Assembly: GCA_021162545.1 (NCBI GenBank)
Contig: JAGGYM010000003.1
Coordinates: forward strand, 1 to 38,539
DNA: 38,539 nt
From: Dehalococcoidia bacterium
GTDB taxonomy: Bacteria > Chloroflexota > Dehalococcoidia > GIF9 > AB-539-J10
Reading direction: 5' to 3'
Part shown: positions 7,804 to 16,048 of the stretch, in pieces
Layout of the letters: every line of letters starts with the position of its first letter
How positions within the stretch are numbered: position 1 is the first letter of the stretch
Translations under genes and position numbers: made by a program
Notes under the pieces: model-generated
Told to the model about the DNA's origin: nothing
Seen by the model: only the letters and a program-made list of their open reading frames with translations
Database searches by the model: none

Positions 7804-8664
7804 TTAGCCTCCTTTCTTAAAATTCAACCAGGTCTGATAAAGATTCCTCTTCGACACAGTGCCCAACAGGCAAACACCAGAGATGGCATCGCGAGCACTA
7901 ACCCCCCTCTGGAAGAGCTCTCGTAAGATGCTCTCCATTTCCCCTGTGATTTGTCCTTCCTTCTCAGGGTTTCCTTCAATAACCAGAGTAAACTCTCCTC
8001 TCGGCTCGGAAAAGTGAACTCTGGCCTGGCTCACCATACCCCTGAACACTTCTTCATGGACTTTGGTAAGCTCACGACAAACGGATATCCTCCTGTCCCC
8101 CAGAACATTCTCTATATCTTCCAGTGCCTTTCCAATGCGGTGTGGAGCCTCGAAAGCCACTATAGTTCTCGCCCCTTTGGCAATGGAAGACAGAAGGCGT
8201 TTTCTCGCACTCTGGCGGCGGGGAAGAAAACCAAGATAGATAAACTGGTCTGTCGGCAATCCGGAAATTGCCAGGGCAGCAACGGGCGCCGAGGCCCCAG
8301 GCACCGGCACAACGGAACTCCCCTGCTCAATGGCGGCAACGGTGAATTCATAACCGGGATCGCTTACTCCCGGCATACCTGCCTCAGAGACCAGCGCCAC
8401 ATCATGCTCTCCAAGATAACGCAACAAATAATCCAGTTTGGCCTGTTTACTGCCTTCATAGTAACTGGTCATAGCGGTTTTTATATTATAGACGTTAAGC
8501 AAGCGGCGCGTGGTACGCGTATCCTCCGCTGCAATAAGATCAACTTCCTTCAAAATACGTAAAGCTCGCAAGGAAACATCTTCCATATTGCCTATGGGAG
8601 TAGCAACGATGTAAAGGGTAGACACAACTGGGTAATTGTAGTTCGCAGCTGTAATTTTGTCCAC
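7804..8664 (-). CDS. rsmI: 16S rRNA (cytidine1402-2'-O)-methyltransferase RsmI
   Basis: RsmI 2'-O-methylates C1402 in the decoding centre of 16S rRNA using S-adenosylmethionine. The 286-residue protein has the tetrapyrrole-methylase fold: TLYIVATPIGNMEDVSLRAL near the N-terminus, AAEDTRTTRRLL, the glycine-rich GMPGVSDPGYEF loop, and ISGLPTDQFIYLGFLPRR. Most family members begin right at the TLYIVATPIG strand. The extra ~14 residues before it (MDKITAANYNYP) have no good ribosome site, so the true start may be an internal GTG. The zinc-finger ORF and metG follow closely downstream. Confidence 0.95.
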   Translation of the reverse strand: MDKITAANYNYPVVSTLYIVATPIGNMEDVSLRALRILKEVDLIAAEDTRTTRRLLNVYNIKTAMTSYYEGSKQAKLDYLLRYLGEHDVALVSEAGMPGVSDPGYEFTVAAIEQGSSVVPVPGASAPVAALAISGLPTDQFIYLGFLPRRQSARKRLLSSIAKGARTIVAFEAPHRIGKALEDIENVLGDRRISVCRELTKVHEEVFRGMVSQARVHFSEPRGEFTLVIEGNPEKEGQITGEMESILRELFQRGVSARDAISGVCLLGTVSKRNLYQTWLNFKKGG

Positions 8665-8752
8665 ATATGTACCATACAGCAGTCGCCCTTGTAAACGCGA
8701 ACCTTGCCTGCATCTGACAACGTCCCTGCAGGGCCAGATTATGCCGTTTGAC

Positions 8753-10195
8753 TTACTTTGCGCCTTCCTTCATCAACTCCTGGTGCAGGACCCCAATAAA
8801 GGGCAGGTTGCGATATTCCCCTCCGCGATCCAAACCATAACCTACTATAAATTCGTCCGTAATTTCAAAGCCAACGTAATCAAGCGGTACATCCACGAGA
8901 CGACGGACTCTCTTATCCAGAAAAGTACACACACGGAGGCTTGCCGGGTTACGAGCTGAAATATATTTGAGCACATAGTTCAACGTCATGCCCGTATCTA
9001 CGATATCTTCCACCATCAGTACATGCTGCCCCGTAATAGTACTATCAAGGTCTTTGGTTATTTGCACCACATGGGCATCACTACCATAGCGCGATATGGC
9101 CATAAAATCAGGGATAACGGGGAGAGAAAGATTCTGCATCAAGTCAGACATGAAGCAAACGACGCCCTTCAGGATTCCTACCAGCACCAACTTCTCACCG
9201 GCATAGTCCTGAGATATGCGCTTGGCCAAAACCCTGACCCTGCGCTGAATCTGTGTATGGCTATACAAAACGTGTTCGACCCCCTCAGTTTTAGCTTCAC
9301 CCGCAAAGCCATAACCATATTTAGCAAGGAGCCTGGTATAATCATTCTTATTCAGCAGCTTAATATTAATCCCGGGATAAAGTTCCCTCAGGCGACGCAC
9401 CTTTCGATTTTTTTCAGTTATCAGACTTTGCTTCAACGTAGTCAATTCAACATAGAGGTCCATCTCAGAGAGATAAAAATCTGGAGTGAACATTTCAGCC
9501 ACCCCGTTCTTTCCCCAGCGGAGAGGAAAAGCGCGAGGTTCATACAACCACTCGATGCGGTAGAAATCCAGCAGCTTGGCAAATTCCCCCTCGCTGGGGT
9601 GAGCAAAGTTGGTCGGCCGCAAGGCACTGGTGGGCAATTGAGGCACCTGAGGCTCTATTCGCTCCTTATCTGACTTGTAGCCCTTCTCCAGCAAGCGGTA
9701 CAGTTCCATCTTTTCAAATAAGAGGGCACATATATCAGCAACGCTAAGAAGAAAACTCCTGTCAGATTCGGAGAATTCCTGAGGTTCCCGGGTGTAAATT
9801 CTGATCTCGCCAACAACTTCGCCATTTTTAGTGATGGGAACTCCAAGGATAGAAGATATTCCCTGGTCCCTATCCTCTTCAGGATATTGAATCCCGTGCG
9901 TCACGGCAATATCAGCAATATCAGCAATATATACTATTCTTCCATCGAGTATGTCGGGAAGACTCTTGCGCGCATCAAGGGGGCCCTTCCTGAGAAAAAG
10001 ATCGCTTAAACCATAAGCGCCTACGGTAACCAGATATCTCTTCAGAGGATTGAGGAACAAAATGCGACATCCCTGCCCGTGCACCGTCTTGGCAGCGCTT
10101 TTAGCTATAGAATTGCCGATTTTCCTCAGGCCAAAGGCCGAATTGGATACCTTACTTATCTGTTTAAGTGCTGGGTAATAGTTGCCGCTCATCAC
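8753..10195 (-). CDS. hpt: GAF domain - nuclease-like domain - hypoxanthine phosphoribosyltransferase fusion
   Basis: This 480-residue protein is far longer than a normal HPRT (~180). Residues ~300-480 are a complete type I phosphoribosyltransferase with VLVGILKGVVCFMSDL and the PRPP loop VEDIVDTGMT (395-404). This part salvages hypoxanthine/guanine to IMP/GMP. Residues ~10-165 look like a GAF sensor (ILGVPITKNGEVVGEIRIY). Between them, ~203-295 resembles a PD-(D/E)XK fold: E204, TPDFYL (D239), YVELTT (E250), then KNRKVRRLRELYPG. The usual E-x-K lysine is Thr252, so cleavage activity is doubtful. I recall similar middle domains fused to HPRT in Chloroflexota and Actinobacteria. A 9-bp tandem triplication (9906-9932) encodes IADIADIA in the GAF part. 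It is transcribed after nrdJ and before rsmI on the same strand. Confidence 0.88.
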   Translation of the reverse strand: MMSGNYYPALKQISKVSNSAFGLRKIGNSIAKSAAKTVHGQGCRILFLNPLKRYLVTVGAYGLSDLFLRKGPLDARKSLPDILDGRIVYIADIADIAVTHGIQYPEEDRDQGISSILGVPITKNGEVVGEIRIYTREPQEFSESDRSFLLSVADICALLFEKMELYRLLEKGYKSDKERIEPQVPQLPTSALRPTNFAHPSEGEFAKLLDFYRIEWLYEPRAFPLRWGKNGVAEMFTPDFYLSEMDLYVELTTLKQSLITEKNRKVRRLRELYPGINIKLLNKNDYTRLLAKYGYGFAGEAKTEGVEHVLYSHTQIQRRVRVLAKRISQDYAGEKLVLVGILKGVVCFMSDLMQNLSLPVIPDFMAISRYGSDAHVVQITKDLDSTITGQHVLMVEDIVDTGMTLNYVLKYISARNPASLRVCTFLDKRVRRLVDVPLDYVGFEITDEFIVGYGLDRGGEYRNLPFIGVLHQELMKEGAK

Positions 10196-10268
10196 ACCTC
10201 CTGGCTCAATCTACCTTTATATCTTCCACCTCGATCATCCTTTCCGCGATGAAAGATAAGCTAGGCCT

Positions 10269-12824
10269 TCAGCCACATTTAGTAAAACCACATTCAAGAC
10301 AAATATTGCAACCTTCCTGGTAAATTAAAGGCCCTCCGCACTCAGGACACTGGCCTGCCCCACGCATATCAGAACCGGAATTCGAGACCTGCGAGTTCAA
10401 ACTCTCGCCCCCGTGATCAGATACAATATATTCAGATTCATAGCGCACATGATCAGCAGCCTCTTGCTTGACGTACTTCTCGAGAACTCCAGCAATGGCA
10501 TCAGCACAGGACATAACAGCATGACCTTGCTCCCACGAAATAGAGGGGCAACGAATGCCACGCAGTTGCCTAACGACAGAATCCAGGTCCATGCCGGACC
10601 TCAAGGCCAGCGAGATGAGACGGCTGATAGCCTCGAGTTGTGCCGCAGCACAGCCGCCAGCTTTCCCCAGAGTAGAAAAAACCTCGCATATTCCAGCTTC
10701 ATCAAAATTCACCGTCACATAAATGTAACCACATCCCGTATTCACTCTCTCGGTTACACCTCTAGTAATTTTAGGCCGCTTCCTGGGAGTGACCCCTGTC
10801 CCTGTCTCCTCCACCACCTTTCCCACAGAAAGAACTTGTCCCTCACGACTTCTGTCTCGATAGATGGTGATTCCTTTTAATCCCTCATGATAGGCCATCA
10901 TATACACCTGCCTGACGTCTTCAGGAGTCGCTTCATAAGGAAAATTCACCGTCTTGGATACAGCACTATCGGTATATCGCTGAAAAGCTGCCTGTATCCC
11001 GACATGCCACTCCGGAGATATATCATGAGCAGTAACAAAGACTTTCTCGAGCTCTTCAGGAAGGTCCACAACCCCTTTTCCCTTCTTCCCTTCTGCCAAT
11101 CCTTTCATCAACTCCGCAGAATAAAATCCCTCTTTCTTGGCCCTCTCCTCAAAGTGAGGATTAACTTCAACGAACTCTTCACCCCCCAGAATGTGGCGCA
11201 CGTAACTCAAGGCATACAGGGGCTCGATTCCACTGGAACAGTTGGCAATTATGCTCAAACTACCGGTAGGGGCAACGGTAGTTCTAGAAGCATTACGAAA
11301 TCTGGGCCCACCAGCCACATCATAAATACTGCCTTCAAAGGCAGGGAACTCCCCCCTCTGTTCAGCCAGTGACATGGAGGCTTTATCCGCCTCTTCAGAT
11401 ATGAACCGCATGACCTGCTCCGCCGTATCGATTGCCCTCTTGCTATTATAAGGAATGTTAAGCTGAACCAGCATATCGGCAAAACCCATTACGCCCAATC
11501 CTATCTTCCTGGTAGCCCGTGTTCTCTCCGTTATCTCAGGCAAAGGGAAGAGGTTCACATCGATAACATCATCGAGAAATCGTACAGCCAGGCCAACGAT
11601 GCAAGCCAGTCTATCATAATCGATCTGGGCCGCGCCGCCATTCCGGCAAATCACCATTTTCGCCAGGTCTATAGAGCCCAGGTTACAGGATTCATAGGGA
11701 AGCAGTGGCTGTTCCCCGCAGGGATTGGTACTTTCGATCCTGCCAAGATTGGGAGTGGGGTTATACTGGTTTATCCGATCGATAAACACAATGCCTGGAT
11801 CACCGGTGCGCCAGGCCATGCTAACTATTTTGTCAAAAACCTCTCCGGCGTCGAGCTTACCCGCTATCTCTCCAGTTCTTGGATTTGTTAAATTGTAGTC
11901 TGTTCCCTTCTTTACCGCCTCCATGAATTCATCGGTAACAGCGACTGAGAGATTAAAATTGGTCAAGTTTTGCAAGTTTTCCTTAGCGGTAATGAATTTC
12001 AAAATATCGGGGTGCTCGACATTGAGTACAGCCATATTGGCTCCGCGGCGCATACCACCCTGCTTGATAACGTCGGTGGTGATATCCAGGACTCGCATAA
12101 AGGAAATAGGGCCACTTGCTATACCACCGGTAGAGCCAACCCTGTCCTTCTCGGGTCTAAGCCGGGAAAAGGAGAAACCCGTGCCTCCACCACTCTTATG
12201 GATTAAGGCGGTAGACTTGACAGCATCAAAAATCGACTCCATGGAATCGCCAATTGGAATGACGAAACAAGCCGATAACTGTCCCAATTCTCGCCCCGCA
12301 TTCATCAGCGTGGGCGAATTGGGCAAGAACTCAAGGTTCGCCATTATCTGATAGAACTTCTCCTCCCAGAAGGAAACGTCCGCCCGGGAATCATAAAGCT
12401 TCTCTGCGGAGGCAATATGCCGGGATACGCGGCGAAACAGATCTTCGGGGGTTTCAATGACGTCTCCTTCGGAATCTTTCTTCAGATATCTTCTCTCCAG
12501 CAATCTCAAGGCATTGTCGCTCAACACAATCCCCGAAACGGCCCGGCTCCTTGCCTGGGGCAAAAGCTCCTCAATCGCAGAAACGCCCTCCATCGTATCC
12601 CTGACCTCCAGAGAAGAACCAGAAGGCCCACCTCGCGGTGAAATGAATTCTTCCATTCCGGGCAAAGGTTGCGCCGCTCCCAAACGTTGGCTCAGTTGCT
12701 CGGTAAAATTCTCCAGAAAGGCTCTATCGCTGACACCCAGTGATTCAGCGGCAGAGAAAACAGCTTTGGCTACCCTATCTTTGCGAATAGCTCCCTCCCT
12801 ACCTTTCTTGCCTGCTCTGGACAT
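10269..12824 (-). CDS. nrdJ: Adenosylcobalamin-dependent (class II) ribonucleoside-diphosphate reductase
   Basis: Reduces ribonucleotides to deoxyribonucleotides with a cobalamin-derived radical, needing no oxygen. The 851-residue protein has the first redox cysteine in GQLSACF (C186), the active-site NPCGE (367-371) followed by LLPYESCNLGSIDL, and an APTGSLS loop. The C-terminal zinc-ribbon tail (CPECGG...CLECGFTKCG) carries the cysteines that re-reduce the enzyme. Residues ~14-50 (RKDRVAKAVFSAAESLG) look like half of an ATP-cone, so allosteric control may be reduced. nrdR lies 7 bp upstream and is the expected repressor. No nrdA/B or nrdD is in the window. Confidence 0.96.
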   Translation of the reverse strand: MSRAGKKGREGAIRKDRVAKAVFSAAESLGVSDRAFLENFTEQLSQRLGAAQPLPGMEEFISPRGGPSGSSLEVRDTMEGVSAIEELLPQARSRAVSGIVLSDNALRLLERRYLKKDSEGDVIETPEDLFRRVSRHIASAEKLYDSRADVSFWEEKFYQIMANLEFLPNSPTLMNAGRELGQLSACFVIPIGDSMESIFDAVKSTALIHKSGGGTGFSFSRLRPEKDRVGSTGGIASGPISFMRVLDITTDVIKQGGMRRGANMAVLNVEHPDILKFITAKENLQNLTNFNLSVAVTDEFMEAVKKGTDYNLTNPRTGEIAGKLDAGEVFDKIVSMAWRTGDPGIVFIDRINQYNPTPNLGRIESTNPCGEQPLLPYESCNLGSIDLAKMVICRNGGAAQIDYDRLACIVGLAVRFLDDVIDVNLFPLPEITERTRATRKIGLGVMGFADMLVQLNIPYNSKRAIDTAEQVMRFISEEADKASMSLAEQRGEFPAFEGSIYDVAGGPRFRNASRTTVAPTGSLSIIANCSSGIEPLYALSYVRHILGGEEFVEVNPHFEERAKKEGFYSAELMKGLAEGKKGKGVVDLPEELEKVFVTAHDISPEWHVGIQAAFQRYTDSAVSKTVNFPYEATPEDVRQVYMMAYHEGLKGITIYRDRSREGQVLSVGKVVEETGTGVTPRKRPKITRGVTERVNTGCGYIYVTVNFDEAGICEVFSTLGKAGGCAAAQLEAISRLISLALRSGMDLDSVVRQLRGIRCPSISWEQGHAVMSCADAIAGVLEKYVKQEAADHVRYESEYIVSDHGGESLNSQVSNSGSDMRGAGQCPECGGPLIYQEGCNICLECGFTKCG

Positions 12825-12831
12825 CTTTCTG

Positions 12832-13350
12832 CTACTGAGAAACCCCCTGGAGATTCACCGCCCCGGGAGATAATGGCGATAAGCGATTTGCCGAAACGTC
12901 GATTCCCCTGGAAGCCAAGTTATCCACCGCCTGCTTCAGCTCTCCTATATCGGCAAACTCGCGGTAAATGCTGGCAAAACGGATATACGCTATGTGATCC
13001 ATCTCCTTCAAACCCTCCATAACCAGGTCTCCAATGAGAGAACTGGGAATTTCACTTTTCCCCTCCTGGTAGACTTCAGCCTCAACGCTGTCTACAAGCT
13101 TATCAACCGAACCCATGGGCAAAGGCCGTTTTTCACAAGCCTTCCGAATGCCACGAAAGAGCTTATCTCTATCAAATCCCTCTCGCCGCCGGTCCTTCTT
13201 GACCACAAAAATGCTGTGTGGCTGTACGCGCTCATAGGTAGTAAACCTGGCAGCACACCGAAGGCACCTCCTCCGCCTGCGCACCCCTGCATCCACCGCC
13301 CGTGAATCTATCACTTTAGATTCCACTGCCCCACAAGATGGACACTTCAC
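12832..13350 (-). CDS. nrdR: Transcriptional repressor NrdR
   Basis: NrdR senses ATP/dATP and represses ribonucleotide reductase genes. In 172 residues there is the N-terminal zinc ribbon (MKCPSCGAVESKVIDSR, then RRRRRCLRCAARFTTYE) followed by an ATP-cone (FVVKKDRRREGFDRDKLFRGIRKAC). The last ~25 residues beyond the cone are not conserved family sequence. It starts the nrdR-nrdJ pair; the stop and the nrdJ ATG are only 7 bp apart. A NrdR-box-like palindrome about 36-50 bp upstream suggests autoregulation of the pair. Confidence 0.96.
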   Translation of the reverse strand: MKCPSCGAVESKVIDSRAVDAGVRRRRRCLRCAARFTTYERVQPHSIFVVKKDRRREGFDRDKLFRGIRKACEKRPLPMGSVDKLVDSVEAEVYQEGKSEIPSSLIGDLVMEGLKEMDHIAYIRFASIYREFADIGELKQAVDNLASRGIDVSANRLSPLSPGAVNLQGVSQ

Positions 13351-13385
13351 TGCTTCACCACAAATTGTATTATGTGGTTAGTCTA

Positions 13386-13401
13386 ACACTAAATATAGTA
13401 A
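13386..13401. promoter_or_regulatory. Putative NrdR box upstream of nrdR
   Basis: ACACTAAATATAGTAA matches the known NrdR box (acaCwAtATaTwGtgt) at 13 of 16 positions by my alignment. It sits 36 bp upstream of the nrdR start. A weaker related stretch, CCACAAATTGTATTAT (13358-13373), is 28 bp away rather than the usual 31-32. Pairing of two boxes is therefore uncertain. Confidence 0.5.
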
Positions 13402-13580
13402 AAAACAACCGTTTTGCCTCTATTTGAAAGGAAAAGCGCCCTGAATGAAATACCGTCACCACCACACGTCACCCTCCGACTGAGGGGCACACCTCTATAA
13501 GATTTAAGAACTTGGGTTAGTTCTCAACACCGCTTCCTCTGCAACCAGGGCAATCCTTATTCACATCTCGCAGAGAACAG

Positions 13581-13609
13581 GAGAGGGGAGTTGCGATAGC
13601 TCCCCTCTC
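13581..13609 (-). terminator. Strong hairpin just past ftsZ (terminator-like, no U-tract)
   Basis: GAGAGGGGAG and CTCCCCTCTC form a perfect 10-bp stem around a 9-nt loop, 22 nt beyond the ftsZ stop. On the minus strand the bases after it are not a T-run, so it may block 3' decay or act as a Rho-assisted end rather than a classical intrinsic terminator. The rest of the ftsZ-nrdR gap holds the NrdR-box region and nothing else I recognise. Confidence 0.5.
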
Positions 13610-13630
13610 TCACAGCAGCAAAATTCAGAC

Positions 13631-14767
13631 TCACCACTTGGAGACCTTGGACGCATCAGGGAAAGTCGCTCTATTAGTAGTCAAAGAACCGCCTATGACG
13701 TTGTCCGACGCAGGAAAGCTCTTGGAGCGACGCAAGAAGGAAGGCACATCCAGAACCTCAGAATCGTTTTTTATCAGGTGACGCAGTTCATCAGTGGTAG
13801 CTTTTCTCTTGCCGTACTGGGTAACAAAGCCCGTTGCGATAATGGTAAGTTCGATCTCGCCATCCATCTTGGGGTCAAATACCACGCCAAAGATTATGTT
13901 GGCACCAGGGTCAACCGCCTGGGCAATCACCTGAGCAGCCTCATTACACTCAAACAGAGTAAGGCTCGTCCCTCCGGTAATATTGAACAACACTCCCTTG
14001 GCACCCGCTATGGACACATCAAGCAGAGGGCTCGCCAGTGCTTCCTTGGCGGCTTCAGCCGCACGGTTTTGCCCACTGGCTCTCCCCGCGGACATCCATG
14101 CAGGACCAGCATCTTTCATTACCGCCTTGATGTCAGCGAAATCGAGATTAATTAAGCCAGGGACGGTAACTACTTCTGAGATGGCTTTAACCCCCAGGCG
14201 CAGGGCATCGTTTGCCAGTCCGAAGGCACTATCCACAGTCGTCTTGGCATCACAGAGTTGCAGTAAGCGATCGTTAGGAAGAATAATCAGCGTATCGACC
14301 TTTTCACTCAAATGCAGCAAGCCCTCTTCCGCCACCCTCGCCCTGTTTGCTCCCTCAAAAGTAAATGGTTTCGTTACAACCGCAATGGTAAGAGCCCCGG
14401 ACTGCTTGGCAACCTCAGCTACGACAGGAATACCTCCCGTACCTGTACCACCCCCCATGCCTGCAGTGACAAACACCATGTCGGCTCCTTCAACAACGGC
14501 CTCTATTTCCTGCCGGCTCTCTTCCGCTGCTTTGCCACCAACCTTATGGTCACCTCCAGCACCCAATCCCCGCGTTAACCTTTCCCCCAGTTGAATCCTG
14601 GTGGACGCTTCGGCCAGGGACAATGCCTGCCCGTCGGTATTCATGGCTACGAAATCAACCCCTCTTATCCCCTCCCTCACCATACGGGTGATGGCATTGC
14701 TCCCACCCCCACCAATACCTATGGCCTTGATCTTCGCTACTCCTGGAGTATAAATCTGCTTAGCCAT
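13631..14767 (-). CDS. ftsZ: Cell division protein FtsZ
   Basis: Tubulin-like GTPase that forms the division ring. The 378-residue protein has IKAIGIGGGGSNA at the N-terminus, the tubulin signature GGGTGTG at 105-111, NDRLLQL, and the C-terminal GTPase-activation domain ending TIIATGF. A short linker leads to LDVPSFLRR (about 339-347), which matches the conserved peptide that binds FtsA. Usually this peptide is nearly the end of FtsZ; here 31 more Ser/Thr/Asn-rich residues follow. ftsA lies 26 bp upstream, and the ribosome site for ftsZ is GGAGG in that gap. It is the last gene of the division cluster, followed by a strong hairpin. Confidence 0.97.
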   Translation of the reverse strand: MAKQIYTPGVAKIKAIGIGGGGSNAITRMVREGIRGVDFVAMNTDGQALSLAEASTRIQLGERLTRGLGAGGDHKVGGKAAEESRQEIEAVVEGADMVFVTAGMGGGTGTGGIPVVAEVAKQSGALTIAVVTKPFTFEGANRARVAEEGLLHLSEKVDTLIILPNDRLLQLCDAKTTVDSAFGLANDALRLGVKAISEVVTVPGLINLDFADIKAVMKDAGPAWMSAGRASGQNRAAEAAKEALASPLLDVSIAGAKGVLFNITGGTSLTLFECNEAAQVIAQAVDPGANIIFGVVFDPKMDGEIELTIIATGFVTQYGKRKATTDELRHLIKNDSEVLDVPSFLRRSKSFPASDNVIGGSLTTNRATFPDASKVSKW

Positions 14768-14793
14768 TTTAACCTCCTTATCTTATCTTCAAA

Positions 14794-16014
14794 TTAACTA
14801 CGAAAGAACTTCTTGACAAAACCGACTATGGAGCTCCAAGGACCACTTCTGTGCAGCTTGATTTCCGAACTGGTCTTTCCACCCACCTGCCACAGAACCA
14901 ATCCCAGCGTGGTAGCATAGGCTGGGTCGTGGAGAATATCTGAGATGCCGTAGATGCCCACGTTCAAGGGTCTGCCTATCCGCACCGGCATTTGCAACAC
15001 CTCTTGTCCCAGCACATCAAGTCCGGAGAGATTGGATGTACCCCCGGTGAGAACCAAACCATGCGGAGCCAGAGTACGGTAATCGGTGGTAGGCATCTCC
15101 AGGAGCGTCAGTTGCAGTAACTCTTCCATTCGAGAGCGAATGATGCCACAAAGACTTCGATAAGAAGCGCTGTGTCCATTTGTGCCAACCCTGGTGGTCT
15201 CCTCGATCTCCAGGCTTGGAGTCACATCTGCATACTGCTTTTTCACCTTCTCTGCAATCTCAAAAGGCAAGCCCAAACCAATCGAGAGATCGCTGGTTAC
15301 CTGATACCCTGCTACAGGAATAATTGCAGTATGGTAGATACTCCCACCCTTAAATACAGCGACATCGGTAGTACCACCACCAATATCAGCCATAATCACA
15401 CCAATTTCCCTTTCCTCTGGAGTCAACACGGCCTCAGCACTGGCTAGAGGTTCCAGTACCAGGTCTTCAACGTCAATTCCGATGCTCCGGATGCACTTGA
15501 CCAGATTTTGGATCGAGGTTATCGAAGCAGTGATGATGTGAGTTTCCACATCCAGCCTGGTACCGTGCATGCCCACGGGCTCCTGCACCTTTTCTTGTCC
15601 ATCGAGAGCATAATAGCGGGGAATAGCATGTAACACCCGCTTACCCTCGGGAACGGAAACGCTGCGCGCCGCTGACAATACCCGTTTAAGATCCTGAGGA
15701 CGCACCAGCCGGTCATCCCTGGGAATAGATATAACTCCCCTGTTGTTCAAGCTGGTTATATGTCTGCCAGTGACTCCTACATATACAGATTCTATGCGCG
15801 TTCCGCTGATTCTCTCTGCCTCTTTTATTGAAGCAGAGATAGAACGTTTGGCTTCATCCATATTGACTACTATCCCTTTGTGCAAACCGTGACTGGGTAC
15901 TATTCCCACTCCTAGAACTTCGATGTCATTTGGTGCTTTGGCGTTGGCCACGATGGTGGCAATTTTAGTCGTGCCCACGTCAATAGCAGAAAATATCTTC
16001 CTTGCTTTGGCCAT
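14794..16014 (-). CDS. ftsA: Cell division protein FtsA
   Basis: Actin-like ATPase that anchors FtsZ filaments to the membrane. In 406 residues it shows the phosphate-1 motif AIDVGTTKIATIVA near residue 11, an SHS2 (1C) domain region with ESVYVGVTG, and the phosphate-2 motif MADIGGGTTDVAVF near 210. The C-terminus VGFVKKFFRS is an amphipathic basic helix, the usual membrane-targeting tail. It lies between rsmH and ftsZ on one strand, with a GGAGG ribosome site. No ftsQ, ftsL, ftsI or mur gene separates it from rsmH, unlike in most bacteria. Confidence 0.96.
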   Translation of the reverse strand: MAKARKIFSAIDVGTTKIATIVANAKAPNDIEVLGVGIVPSHGLHKGIVVNMDEAKRSISASIKEAERISGTRIESVYVGVTGRHITSLNNRGVISIPRDDRLVRPQDLKRVLSAARSVSVPEGKRVLHAIPRYYALDGQEKVQEPVGMHGTRLDVETHIITASITSIQNLVKCIRSIGIDVEDLVLEPLASAEAVLTPEEREIGVIMADIGGGTTDVAVFKGGSIYHTAIIPVAGYQVTSDLSIGLGLPFEIAEKVKKQYADVTPSLEIEETTRVGTNGHSASYRSLCGIIRSRMEELLQLTLLEMPTTDYRTLAPHGLVLTGGTSNLSGLDVLGQEVLQMPVRIGRPLNVGIYGISDILHDPAYATTLGLVLWQVGGKTSSEIKLHRSGPWSSIVGFVKKFFRS

Positions 16015-16048
16015 TTTCCACCTCCTTATTCTCGTGGATGTTGCCTTT

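Noticed and set aside
7951-8562. 203-residue plus-strand ORF
   Set aside because: Exact antisense of rsmI, with no family motifs; rsmI explains the coding signal.
9023-9673. 216-residue plus-strand ORF
   Set aside because: Shadow of the hpt fusion gene; no recognisable motif.
9906-9932. Three 9-bp tandem units (GCAATATCA-like) inside the hpt fusion
   Set aside because: In frame and encodes IADIADIA; a small microsatellite-like duplication, not a CRISPR or regulatory repeat.
13983-14594. 203-residue plus-strand ORF
   Set aside because: Antisense of ftsZ; Ala/Ser/Pro-rich composition typical of a shadow frame.
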